A stretch of 64,000 bases of DNA from Metallococcus carri (GTDB lineage: Bacteria > Actinomycetota > Actinomycetes > Actinomycetales > Dermatophilaceae), in NCBI RefSeq assembly GCF_011440275.1, contig NZ_JAAOIV010000008.1, positions 124,001 through 188,000 on the forward strand. Direction: 5' to 3'. Below are positions 53,023-62,405 of this stretch, piece by piece. Within the stretch, counting starts at the first letter, position 1; each line of letters starts with the position of its first letter. The notes under the pieces are model-generated. The model made no database searches. It had not been told where the DNA came from and saw nothing but the letters and a program-made list of their open reading frames with translations. A program made the position numbers and the translations under genes.

Positions 53023-53295
53023 ATGCTCTGGAACATCATCGTCTGGATCGTCGTCGGCCTGATCGTCGGAGCGCTCGCGCGCCTCGTCGTTCCGGGCAAG
53101 CAGAACATCAGCGTCGCCGTGACCATCGTGCTCGGCATCCTGGGTGCGCTGATCGGCGGCTTCATCGCCAAGAGCGTGCTCAACGTCGCCGACAACGGCG
53201 GCATCCAGTGGATCCCGCTGATCATCAGCGTGATCGTTGGTGCCGCGCTGGTCTTCGGCTACACCGCGATCACGAGTCGGTCCTCCCGGGTCTGA
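53023..53295 (+). CDS. GlsB/YeaQ/YmgE family small membrane protein
   Basis: A 90-aa protein with three hydrophobic segments. The glycine-rich GLIVGALARLVVPG and VLGILGALIGGFIA are the family's transglycosylase-associated motif wording. Members are stress-induced in many bacteria but no activity is proven. GAAGGAGAG lies 11 bases before the ATG at 53023. The 199 bases upstream probably hold its own promoter; nothing firm is visible. A strong hairpin follows. Confidence 0.9.
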   Translation: MLWNIIVWIVVGLIVGALARLVVPGKQNISVAVTIVLGILGALIGGFIAKSVLNVADNGGIQWIPLIISVIVGAALVFGYTAITSRSSRV

Positions 53296-53309
53296 CCCGC
53301 GGTCCACAC

Positions 53310-53347
53310 ACAACGGGCCCGCACCAGCCATGGTGCGGGCCCGTTGT
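53310..53347. terminator. Bidirectional hairpin terminator
   Basis: 17-base perfect arms (53310-53326, 53331-53347) with loop GCCA, between the convergent GlsB-like and ferritin-like genes. GC-rich, without a clear T-tract. Termination in both directions is the likely role. Confidence 0.78.
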
Positions 53348-53362
53348 CATGCCGTATGCCGC

Positions 53363-54091
53363 TCACGCGGACAGTCCCAGCGCCTCCATCCGGCGCGTGT
53401 GGGCCTCGGTGATCCGGGTGAACAGCCGCATCAACTCGGCCAGGTCGAAGCCGTGGCCCGACCCGCTGTCGATGAGCAAACCGGTGAGGTCGTCGTTCTC
53501 GGCCGCGGCCCGTTGCGCCTGGGACAGCGCCTCCCCCACGATCCGCCGGCCCCACAGCCCCATCCGGGCAGCGAGCTTGGGGTCGGCCTCGATCGCGGCC
53601 CGCAGCTCGTGCTCGGCATACAGATAGTGCCCGGAGTCGTCGAGCACCTTGCGCATCAGCTCCTGGGTGTCCGGGTCGACCACCGGGACGCATTCCTTGT
53701 AGAAGTCGATGGCGATCGTGCTGCCGGCATAGACCTTCATCAGGCCCTCATACCAATCGCTCGGCGTGCAGCGCCGGTGCCATTCGTCCAGGTTGTCCCG
53801 GGAGGCCTCCATCGCCTGCTCCGGGTCGGCGCCGAGCTCGGTCAGCCGATCGGTCAGCAGGTCGAAGTGGGCGAACTCGCTGAGCGCCACCCGGGTCAGC
53901 TTGACCTTGTCGGCCATCGACGGCGCCCGGTCGGCGTCGGCCACGACGGTGAAGAAGCTCACCAGCTCGCCATACGCGAGCGTGCCCAGCAGGGCCACCA
54001 CGCCGCGGCGGTAGGTGGGATCCTCCAGGTCCTCGACGGTGCGCGCCCTCGGCGTCCGGGCAGGCGCCTGCCCCGCGTGCTGTTCGGCCAT
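53363..54091 (-). CDS. Ferritin-like (MiaE-type) protein
   Basis: A 242-aa all-helical protein equivalent to Rv3210c. Glu/His pairs spaced as in di-iron ferritin-like proteins are visible: AYGELVSFF, LSEFAHFDLL and SGHYLYAEHELR. It resembles the tRNA-hydroxylase MiaE-like group, but the substrate is not established. The metal site looks intact by eye, with several Glu and His candidates. It is divergent from rhlE; the 178-base gap between them should contain both promoters. Confidence 0.85.
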   Translation of the reverse strand: MAEQHAGQAPARTPRARTVEDLEDPTYRRGVVALLGTLAYGELVSFFTVVADADRAPSMADKVKLTRVALSEFAHFDLLTDRLTELGADPEQAMEASRDNLDEWHRRCTPSDWYEGLMKVYAGSTIAIDFYKECVPVVDPDTQELMRKVLDDSGHYLYAEHELRAAIEADPKLAARMGLWGRRIVGEALSQAQRAAAENDDLTGLLIDSGSGHGFDLAELMRLFTRITEAHTRRMEALGLSA

Positions 54092-54269
54092 GCAGGAACT
54101 TTAGCGACCGGACGGTAGGATCGAGCGGTCATCGAACATGGTGCCCGGTCGGCATACGACATGACTCGCGGCGAGACGCCGCATTTCGCTTCTTCCCGAT
54201 CGGCCCTGGACCGCGCGCGCCGGACCCGGCTGCTGCGCCCGACCGATCCCGGAGGATCAGCACACCATC

Positions 54270-55744
<1,475 letters not shown>

Positions 55745-55748
<4 letters not shown>

Positions 55749-56758
55749 GTGCTCGGGTGCGCTTCGATGAGGAGACGGTCAAGCACTTGCGGCTGGCCGA
55801 CCGTCGATTGCGCACCTCGGGTCCGCACGAGCAGCGGCTGCGGTATGCCACCTGCCGGATGACCTTGTCCAACCTGACCCGGGTCGACAGCTTCTACATC
55901 GGCTTCTTCCACGACGACCACACCTGCGTGCTGCCGTATGTCTTCGACCAGGACCAGTACTACCCACCGGACATCTCGCACTACGGCCCGCACGGACTGT
56001 CGCATTGGATCCGTTCCTCGGCCCGCACCTACCGGTACGCCGACGACAACGGCGCCCTGCTCAACCGCACGGTGCCCTTCGGGAATGTCGACGAATCGTC
56101 CAAGGACGCGATCGTCGTGCCGATCATCGACCCGACCTCCAAGGAGGTCATGGGCCAGATGAGCCTGCAATCGCTCACCCCGAAGACCTATGACGACACG
56201 GTGGTCGCCGCCGCCGAATGGCTGGCGGCCGCACTCGCCAACGCGATCGCCCGCGACGCGACCTCGCCCCTCGGGCACGACCTGTATGCCGACCACCCCG
56301 AGCTGGACTCGGCCCGGCCCACCTCCGAGATCGACCTGATGTCGGAGGTCTCGCACCGGATGGAACGCATCCGGCGCGCGGCGCGAACGGTGCAGATCGC
56401 GGCCCAGGAGAGCCGGCCGAGCGACGAGATCGCCACCGAGGCGGCGCTGCTTGCGGAGATCTGCGTCGAGGTGCAGGGCGAGGTCGTGGAATTGCTGCGC
56501 GCCAAGGAAGCCGCCGCCAAGGCCCGGCTCAGCCACCTGCAGGCCGCTGCGCTGCGCACCGCCCTCACTCCGCGCGAGGCGGAGATCGCCGGGTTGATCG
56601 CCGTCGACCAGCTGACCAATTCCGAGATCGCCCGCCACCTGCACATCTCGCTGAAGACCGTCAAGACGCATGTCGGCAACATCCTGTCCAAGCTCGGCAT
56701 CACCCAACGCTCGGAGATCGGCTACGTCCTCGATCCCGACGGGGAAGAGCGGTCCTAG
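55745..56758 (+). CDS. GAF-domain LuxR-type transcriptional regulator
   Basis: A 337-aa regulator. Residues about 30-180 look like a GAF sensor domain (DSFYIGFFHDDHTCVLPYVFD, AIVVPIIDPTSKEVMGQMSLQ). A helical, coiled-coil-like segment follows (VSHRMERIRRAARTVQIAAQE). The C-terminal LuxR helix-turn-helix is LTPREAEIAGLI, TNSEIARHLHISLKTVKTHVGNIL. No phosphoacceptor receiver domain is present, so a small ligand or redox signal is likely. It is translationally coupled to the RNA helicase gene. Confidence 0.9.
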
Positions 56759-56851
56759 GACCTTCCCGCAAGAACTTCGGTCCCGGTCGCATGGCGCGAC
56801 ATCCTTGCCACGCCGCACAATAGAAGCACGGGCCAGGGGGAACGCACTGAT

Positions 56852-56886
56852 GAGGGGCCAGCAGGCAAGGGGGCTGCTGGCCCCTC
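56852..56886. terminator. Bidirectional hairpin terminator
   Basis: 13-base perfect arms (56852-56864, 56874-56886) with a 9-base loop, between the convergent GAF-LuxR and RecB-like nuclease genes. No long T-tract. Confidence 0.75.
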
Positions 56887-56901
56887 GTCATGCGTCAGGG
56901 C

Positions 56902-57747
56902 CTAGGACCGCTCGTCCGGTTCCAGCGCCGCCCAGTCCGACTGCTCCGGGCCCTCCCGCTGCCCCTCCGGGCAGTGCGCCCGGTAGTCACACCACCGGCA
57001 CAGCGCCGACGGGGTCGGTGCGAAATCGGGCGCGTCGGGACCGAGATCGGCATACCGCTGGTCGGCTCGGCGGGCATCGCGCGCGATCGAGTCGGCCTCG
57101 GCGAGCTTGCGGTCCAAAGACTCGGCGGTATGCCGATGCCGGATCACCTCGCCGCTTGGAATGTGGTGCAACTCGACCTCGAAGCAGGGCCGGCGCAGCA
57201 GCCGGCTGGCGGCCGCGGCATAGAACGCGAGGGCGAGCGAGGTGCGGGCCGAGTCGGGGTGCAGGGGGCGCCGGGAGGTCTTGTAGTCGACGATCACCAG
57301 CTCCTCGCCCCGCTCGTCGATGCGGTCGACGCGACCGGTGAGCCCGAGGACGTCGGTGCGCAGGCTGACGGTGCGCTCGATGCCGCGCGGCTCGGCGTCG
57401 CGGTCGATCCCGCGCAGATAGTCGATGACCTCCTCGGTCACCTTCTGCCGCCAGCGCGCCGACTGGCCGTCGTCGCGAAAGCCGACCGGGATCCACGCCG
57501 CCCGCAGCGCCTCGCGGACCCCTTGTGGCGTGCGCTTGTCGGCGGGCAGGTCCCAAAAATCCCGCAGCACGTTGTGAACGCTGAGGCCGACCGAGGTGTG
57601 CGCTCGCTGCGGCCGGGCCTGCGGCCGGGGCCGGTCGAGATAGCCGAAGCGATAGGCGCGCGGGCAGGACTGGAAGGCGTAGAGCCGGCTCGGGCTGGCC
57701 AGGTAGAGCCGCTGCGGCATCCCCGGCAGTTCGGGCGTGTCGCTCAT
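56902..57747 (-). CDS. RecB/Cas4-like PD-(D/E)XK nuclease
   Basis: A 281-aa nuclease. The catalytic site reads GLTGRVDRIDERG...ELVIVDYKTSRRP: Asp, then Asp-x-Lys. An iron-sulfur cluster is indicated by Cys in FQSCPRAYRF and by CRWCDYRAHC near the end, the AddB/Cas4-like arrangement. The active-site His may be in VGLSVHNVLRDF. No CRISPR genes are near. It starts with an ATGA overlap on the PHP gene's stop, so the two are co-translated; involvement in DNA repair is inferred. Confidence 0.9.
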   Translation of the reverse strand: MSDTPELPGMPQRLYLASPSRLYAFQSCPRAYRFGYLDRPRPQARPQRAHTSVGLSVHNVLRDFWDLPADKRTPQGVREALRAAWIPVGFRDDGQSARWRQKVTEEVIDYLRGIDRDAEPRGIERTVSLRTDVLGLTGRVDRIDERGEELVIVDYKTSRRPLHPDSARTSLALAFYAAAASRLLRRPCFEVELHHIPSGEVIRHRHTAESLDRKLAEADSIARDARRADQRYADLGPDAPDFAPTPSALCRWCDYRAHCPEGQREGPEQSDWAALEPDERS

Positions 57748-58592
57748 CCCCACCACACCTCGATGCCGGAGGTGGCGCGCTCGGCGAGGGCGCGCAGCGC
57801 CGCCTCGGAGGTGGTGTTTTCGCCGAGCCGGTTGGACTTGTCGGCGCCGTGGTAGTCGCTGCTGCCGGTGGCGATCAACCCCAGCCGGGTCGCGAGCTGG
57901 GCGGCGCGCTCCCGGGCGGCGGCGTCATGGTCCCGGTGATCGACCTCCAGGCCCGCCAGCCCCGCCTCGGCCATCTGCTCGATGACCTCCTCACCGACGA
58001 TCCGGCCGCGCGAGCTGGCGAAGGGGTGGGCCATCACCGCCACGCCGCCGGCCGCGCCGATCAACCCGACCGCGGTCACCGGGTCGGGCGCATAGTGCGA
58101 CACGTGGTACTTGCTGCCGGTCGCGAGGTAGCTCGCGAAGGCCTCGTTGCGGTCGGCGACGACACCGCGGGCCACCAGCGCGTCGGCGATATGCGGCCGC
58201 CCGATCGTCGTGCCCTCGCTGACCTGGGCCAGCACCTCCGGCCAGGTGAGACCGGTGTCGGGCGCGAGCCGCTCGACCATGCGCTGCGCCCGGGTCTCGC
58301 GCGAGCTGCGGGCGTGCTCGAGCTCGGCGAGCAGTGCCTGGTCGGTCGGATCGTGCAGATAACCCAGCACGTGCAGGCTGATGCCCTCGTGCTGCGTGGA
58401 GACCTCGATGCCGCGCACCAGGCCGACACCGATCTGCTGGGCCGCCGCGAGCGCGTCGGCCCAGCCGGCCGTCGTGTCGTGATCGGTCAACGCCACCACG
58501 TCGAGCCCGGCGTCGCTCGCTGCACGCACCACCTGCGCCGGCGGCTGCGTGCCGTCGCTGGCGGTCGAATGAGCGTGTAGATCGATCAGCAC
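57744..58592 (-). CDS. PHP-domain metal-dependent phosphoesterase (RNase AM/YciV-like)
   Basis: A 282-aa protein of the PHP superfamily. Metal ligands are visible in order: IDLHAHSTASDG, ALTDHDT, GIEVS, HVLGYLHD, AVMAHPFAS, LEVDHRDHD and GSSDYHG. Members of the YciV group are 5'-3' exonucleases acting on RNA or 3',5'-bisphosphonucleotides. The start is the GTG at 58592; GGAGG lies 13 bases upstream, rather far. It is upstream of, and coupled to, the RecB-like nuclease gene. Confidence 0.92.
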   Translation of the reverse strand: MLIDLHAHSTASDGTQPPAQVVRAASDAGLDVVALTDHDTTAGWADALAAAQQIGVGLVRGIEVSTQHEGISLHVLGYLHDPTDQALLAELEHARSSRETRAQRMVERLAPDTGLTWPEVLAQVSEGTTIGRPHIADALVARGVVADRNEAFASYLATGSKYHVSHYAPDPVTAVGLIGAAGGVAVMAHPFASSRGRIVGEEVIEQMAEAGLAGLEVDHRDHDAAARERAAQLATRLGLIATGSSDYHGADKSNRLGENTTSEAALRALAERATSGIEVWWG

Positions 58593-58643
58593 TCTGGCAG
58601 GCTAGCCTCCAGCGCCGACACGGTGCCGAGCGAAGGTGAGCCG

Positions 58644-59105
58644 ATGACGCAGACGAGCCGTGCGCTGCAGTTCGCACTCCGTGCGATGTATGCCGGGGCC
58701 GCGCTGTCGGCCCTGTCGATCCCCCTCACCTTCGCCGCCCGCGGGTCGATCGCCGAGGGCATCCGGGCCACGGCCACCACGGCCACGCAGCGAGGTGCGG
58801 TCGACGACATCACGACGGGCACGGTCGGCCTGATGGTCACCGTCGCGGCGGTCAGCGTGGTGCTCTGGCTCGTTCTGGCTCGGCTCAACCGGCGCGGCCG
58901 GTGGTGGGCCCGGATCGTGTCCACCGTGCTGGCCGGCTTCGCGGTGCTGCAGACCTGGAGCCTGGTCACCCGGGGCCACCTGCCGTGGTACGGCATCGTC
59001 GTCCAACTGCTCATCGCCCTGACCGGGGTCGTCGCCGCCGGCTGGCTGTGGCATCGCAGCAACGCCGCGCACTTCGAACGGGTCGCGGCGCTGCCTCAAC
59101 GGTGA
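58644..59105 (+). CDS. Small integral membrane protein of unknown function
   Basis: A 153-aa protein with four predicted membrane helices: at about 11-32, 60-80, 90-112 and 118-138. AAGGTGAG lies 4 bases before the ATG at 58644. There is no enzymatic motif. It resembles small four-helix membrane proteins found widely in actinobacteria, but I do not recognise a named family. The next gene, a lipoprotein, begins 20 bases after its stop, so the two may form an operon. Confidence 0.8.
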   Translation: MTQTSRALQFALRAMYAGAALSALSIPLTFAARGSIAEGIRATATTATQRGAVDDITTGTVGLMVTVAAVSVVLWLVLARLNRRGRWWARIVSTVLAGFAVLQTWSLVTRGHLPWYGIVVQLLIALTGVVAAGWLWHRSNAAHFERVAALPQR

Positions 59106-59125
59106 ACGACCTACAGTTGCCTGCC

Positions 59126-59746
59126 ATGACCAGCACCCCTCGCTCCATCGCGCTGTTGGCCATCTCGACTCTCGCGCTCACCGGCTGCTCGGCGGCCGGC
59201 GGTGCCGCGCACACCGACACCTCCACGCCCACCTCCAGCGCCACGGCGACCACCTCGGTGCCGGCACCGACCACCGTCACGCCGACGACCGCGCCGACGG
59301 GCAGCACCGCTGACAAGAACAAGGATTTCGCCCTCGCGCTGCCGTCCGGATGGATCACCGTCGACAAGGTCGCGGGGGTGGGCGGCCTCGCGCTCGGCAT
59401 GCGCTCCAAGGCGCAGGAGGACGGCTACTACACCAACATCACCGTGCTGCGGCAGACCGCACCGGACACCGTCACGCTGACCGACCTGGTCAATCAGGGG
59501 TCCACCGCGATGCGCCAGGAGGGCGGCACGGTCAGCACCATCGCCGACCGACGGATCGGCGGCGAACCGGCGAAGGGCTATGCCTCCGACCGCCCGGTGC
59601 AAGGTGTGAAGGTCAGCCAGACGCAGTTCTACGTGCTGCGCGCTGGGAAGGTGTATGTCATCACCTTGTCGTGCTCCCAGCCGCGTCGCACCGCGGCGAC
59701 CGCGACCTTGACGGCGCTGCTGGACTCCTGGGTGTGGACCCGCTGA
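59126..59746 (+). CDS. Secreted lipoprotein (LpqN-like possible)
   Basis: A 206-aa protein with a signal peptide ending in the lipobox ALTGC, then a Thr/Ser/Pro-rich linker of about 45 residues. A globular domain follows, starting FALALPSGWITVDK, with a YYTNITVLRQTAP strand and a C-terminal helix. This outline resembles LpqN/Mog1-like actinobacterial lipoproteins. It should be tethered outside the membrane. A GTG at 59102, overlapping the previous stop, is an alternative start; I prefer the ATG, which gives a normal signal n-region. Confidence 0.82.
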   Translation: MTSTPRSIALLAISTLALTGCSAAGGAAHTDTSTPTSSATATTSVPAPTTVTPTTAPTGSTADKNKDFALALPSGWITVDKVAGVGGLALGMRSKAQEDGYYTNITVLRQTAPDTVTLTDLVNQGSTAMRQEGGTVSTIADRRIGGEPAKGYASDRPVQGVKVSQTQFYVLRAGKVYVITLSCSQPRRTAATATLTALLDSWVWTR

Positions 59747-59788
59747 TCCCGGCGCGGCGGGGCTTGCTCGCCGTGCAACGATGAGCGG

Positions 59789-61291
59789 GTGAGTGAAGAG
59801 CAGGCCAAGGCCGAACACCGCAGCCGTCCGCAGAGCATGGCCTTCCGCGAGTTCGTCGCGAGCGGGTGGGCACCGCGCGACGAGACGCCGCCGGAGCGCG
59901 CAGCGGTCGCCGATTACGCCGCCGACCGACGCGCCGAGGTGAGCGCGAGCTTCCCGGGCGAGCGGCTCGTCATACCGGCTGGTGGGCTGAAGGTGCGCTC
60001 GAACGACACCGACTATGTCTTCCGCCCGCACTCGGCCTTCGCTCACCTGACCGGTCTCGGCGCCGACCGCGAACCGGACTCGGTGCTCGTGCTCGAACCG
60101 CAGGAGGACGGCGGTCACGAGGCGGTCCTCTACTTCCGCCCGCTCGCCGGCCGCGACACCGAGGAGTTCTTCGGCGACTCGCGGTATGGCGAGTTCTGGG
60201 TCGGCGCCCGACCGACGCTGGCTGACCTCGAGGCCGAACTCGGGCTCACCGCGCGGCATATCGACGAGTTCAGTGACGCGGTCGCCAAGGACGCTGGCGC
60301 CGTCGCGCTGCGGGTGGTGCGCGATGCCGACCAGCAGACCACGGCGCGCGTCGATGAGGTGCGCGCCCAGACCCAGGAGCACGACGACGACAAGGTCGCC
60401 GAGGACCGCGACCGCGACGCCGAGCTGGCGCGGCATCTGTCCGAACTGCGGCTGGTCAAGGACCCGCACGAGATCGAGCAGATGCGCGAGGCCGTCCGCG
60501 CCACCGGCGAGGGTTTCGAGGGCGTCATCCGCGACCTGCCCGAGGCGGTCAAGCGCGGCCGCGGCGAACGCTGGGTCGAAGGTGTCTTCGGCCTCTACGC
60601 GCGGCATGCCGGCAATGGCGTCGGCTACGACTCGATCTGCGCCAGCGGCGACCACGCCAACACCCTGCACTGGATCAAGAACACCGGCGACGTGAAGGAC
60701 GGCGACCTGCTGCTGCTCGACGCGGGTGTGGAGGTCGACAGCCTCTACACCGCCGACATCACCCGCACCCTGCCGGTCAGCGGCACCTTCACCGACGCGC
60801 AGCGCAAGGTCTACGACGCGGTGTATGCCGCCCAGGAGGCCGGCATCGCCGCGGTCAAGCCGGGCAACAAGTTCTCCGATGTGCACGCCGCCGCGATCCG
60901 AGTGATCGCCGAGCACCTGCACGAGTGGGGCCTGCTGCCGGACGGCATCGACGTCGAGACCACCCTCGACAAGGAGAAGGGCCAGTACCACCGGCGCTGG
61001 ATGGTGCACGGCACCAGCCATCACCTCGGCATCGACGTGCACGACTGCGCGCTCGCCCGCCAGGAGCAGTACATGGAGGCCGAGCTCAAGCCAGGCATGA
61101 TCCTCACCGTCGAGCCCGGCCTCTACTTCAAGGCCGACGACGAGCTCATCCCGGCCGAGTTGCGCGGCATCGGCGTGCGGATCGAGGACGACGTGCTCGT
61201 CACCGAGGACGGCCACGAGAACCTCTCCGGCTTCATGCCCCGCTCCAGCGCCGACGTCGAGGCGTGGATCGCCCGAGTGCAGCGCCGCTGA
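59789..61291 (+). CDS. pepP: Xaa-Pro aminopeptidase (aminopeptidase P)
   Basis: A 500-aa M24B metallopeptidase removing the N-terminal residue before proline. The N-terminal PepP domain (DTDYVFRPHSAFAHLTG) precedes the creatinase-fold catalytic domain. Metal ligands are LLLLDAGVEVDSLYTADITRTLP (two Asp), HGTSHHLGIDVHD (His), LTVEPGLYF (Glu) and VRIEDDVLV (Glu). The open reading frame starts with GTG. A charged insertion (EHDDDKVAEDRDRDAELARH) sits between domains. It probably stands alone transcriptionally. Confidence 0.95.
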   Translation: MSEEQAKAEHRSRPQSMAFREFVASGWAPRDETPPERAAVADYAADRRAEVSASFPGERLVIPAGGLKVRSNDTDYVFRPHSAFAHLTGLGADREPDSVLVLEPQEDGGHEAVLYFRPLAGRDTEEFFGDSRYGEFWVGARPTLADLEAELGLTARHIDEFSDAVAKDAGAVALRVVRDADQQTTARVDEVRAQTQEHDDDKVAEDRDRDAELARHLSELRLVKDPHEIEQMREAVRATGEGFEGVIRDLPEAVKRGRGERWVEGVFGLYARHAGNGVGYDSICASGDHANTLHWIKNTGDVKDGDLLLLDAGVEVDSLYTADITRTLPVSGTFTDAQRKVYDAVYAAQEAGIAAVKPGNKFSDVHAAAIRVIAEHLHEWGLLPDGIDVETTLDKEKGQYHRRWMVHGTSHHLGIDVHDCALARQEQYMEAELKPGMILTVEPGLYFKADDELIPAELRGIGVRIEDDVLVTEDGHENLSGFMPRSSADVEAWIARVQRR

Positions 61292-61303
61292 GCGGTCGAT
61301 GCG

Positions 61304-62011
61304 TCAGTTGTGGACGAGGACTCCGCGACCAATCCGCAGGTGACCTGAGGCGATCAGCATGTCCTGCGCCGCCGTCGACACCCGGCAGCAGCCGTGCGAG
61401 GCCGGGTATGGCGGGATCGAGCCCGAGCCGTGCACCGCGATGCCGCTGCGGGTGAAGTAGTACGGCCGGTAGAGGCCGCCGAGCGCGCCATAGTCCCAAC
61501 CGTTGGATCCGTGCCACAGCATCGAGAACCAGCCGGTCGGCGTGGTCGCCCGGATCCAGCGGCCGTTGTAGCTGAACCACTGACCTGAGCCGGTGCTGGT
61601 GTTGAGCGTGATGCGCGCGTAGCCGTTGCCGGTGATCATCAGCAGTTGCCGGCGCAGGTCGATCTCGACGGCATAGGTCTGGGTCCACGACTTCGGCTGG
61701 GTGAGCCGGTCCACGGCGCCCCAGGTGTTCGGGCCACACACGCCGTCGCGGGTGAGGCCGTAGGCCTTCTGCACGGCATACACCGCCTGTTGCGTGAGCC
61801 CGCCGAACGAACCGTCGGGCGACCCGCACCAGAAGCCCTTGGCGGCCAGCTTGCGCTGGAGTTCGAGCACGGCACCGCCGCTGGAGCCGTACCGCACCTG
61901 CGGATGCGTGGCGGCGACGGCACCGGCGGCGGTGCCTCCTCCGACCAGCGCGACGGTCGCTGCGGCGATCCCTCCGCCGAGCAGCGCCCGGCGATCGAAA
62001 GTACGAGACAT
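61304..62011 (-). CDS. L,D-transpeptidase with peptidoglycan-binding domain, Tat-exported
   Basis: A 235-aa exported protein. It has a twin-arginine signal (FDRRALLGGG...), a peptidoglycan-binding domain 1 at about 45-110 (LELQRKLAAKGFWCGSPDGSFGGLTQQAVYAVQKAYGL, quoted parts: LELQRKL and DGSFGGLTQQAV), then a YkuD L,D-transpeptidase domain with HGSGSIPPYPASHGCCRVS, in which the SHGC Cys is the nucleophile. It would form 3-3 peptidoglycan crosslinks or attach proteins. The ATG at 62011 follows GGGGGA by 7 bases; it ends 12 bases from the convergent pepP stop. Confidence 0.92.
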   Translation of the reverse strand: MSRTFDRRALLGGGIAAATVALVGGGTAAGAVAATHPQVRYGSSGGAVLELQRKLAAKGFWCGSPDGSFGGLTQQAVYAVQKAYGLTRDGVCGPNTWGAVDRLTQPKSWTQTYAVEIDLRRQLLMITGNGYARITLNTSTGSGQWFSYNGRWIRATTPTGWFSMLWHGSNGWDYGALGGLYRPYYFTRSGIAVHGSGSIPPYPASHGCCRVSTAAQDMLIASGHLRIGRGVLVHN

Positions 62012-62129
62012 CGTTATTCCCCCTTGGTGCGGCGGTGCTTCCCCCGAAGCGACTCCCCCTGAATCGCTCACGGCACCGCCGTCACTTGGTATGACGTCGC
62101 AGCACCGGTTTTGGTTACGGGATATGACG

Positions 62130-62163
62130 AAGGCCTTGATCCTCGCGATGGGATCAAGGCCTT
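62130..62163. terminator. Hairpin terminator after the 33-codon small ORF
   Basis: 13-base perfect arms (62130-62142, 62151-62163) with an 8-base loop, 17 bases past the small ORF's stop on the minus strand and upstream of the L,D-transpeptidase gene. No T-tract. Confidence 0.6.
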
Positions 62164-62179
62164 GAAGTCTCTGGATGAG

Positions 62180-62281
62180 TCAGCGACGCCCCAGGAACCG
62201 CCGGACACGCTCGGTGCGGTACCGGTCGGCCGCCACGGACTGCGCGATCGCGCCTCGGGTGAACGGAACCATGTTCATCAT
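62180..62281 (-). CDS. 33-aa small basic protein
   Basis: A small ORF with GAAGGAGG 8 bases before its first ATG, one of the best ribosome-binding sites in the window. The product begins MMNMVPFTRGAIAQS and is Arg-rich at the end (YRTERVRRFLGRR); one amphipathic helix is likely. I recognise no family. A hairpin terminator follows and an imperfect palindrome lies 34 bases upstream, so it looks like a complete, regulated transcription unit. It could be a small regulator or a membrane-associated peptide. Confidence 0.6.
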   Translation of the reverse strand: MMNMVPFTRGAIAQSVAADRYRTERVRRFLGRR

Positions 62282-62314
62282 GTCGGTGCCTCCTTCCCCA
62301 TGACACTCGTCGGT

Positions 62315-62348
62315 GTTCGTGATTCCAGCATACTGTTTGGAATCGAAC
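62315..62348. promoter_or_regulatory. Imperfect palindrome upstream of the small ORF
   Basis: Arms GTTCG-TGATTCCA and TGGAAT-CGAAC surround a 10-base centre. This stretch is AT-rich compared with the genome. AATCGAA is repeated at 62341-62347 and 62356-62362. On the minus strand TTAGAA and TATGCT, 18 bases apart, could serve as promoter elements, with the palindrome over the -10. The binding protein is unknown. Confidence 0.5.
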
Positions 62349-62405
62349 TATTCTAATCGAAACAACGAGACGTCCCTCACATCTATTCCCGAAGGCGGGC
62401 AGCCG

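Noticed and set aside
56902-57747. Cas4 as a sign of a CRISPR system
   Set aside because: The nuclease is Cas4-like in fold only; no repeat array or other cas gene occurs in the window.
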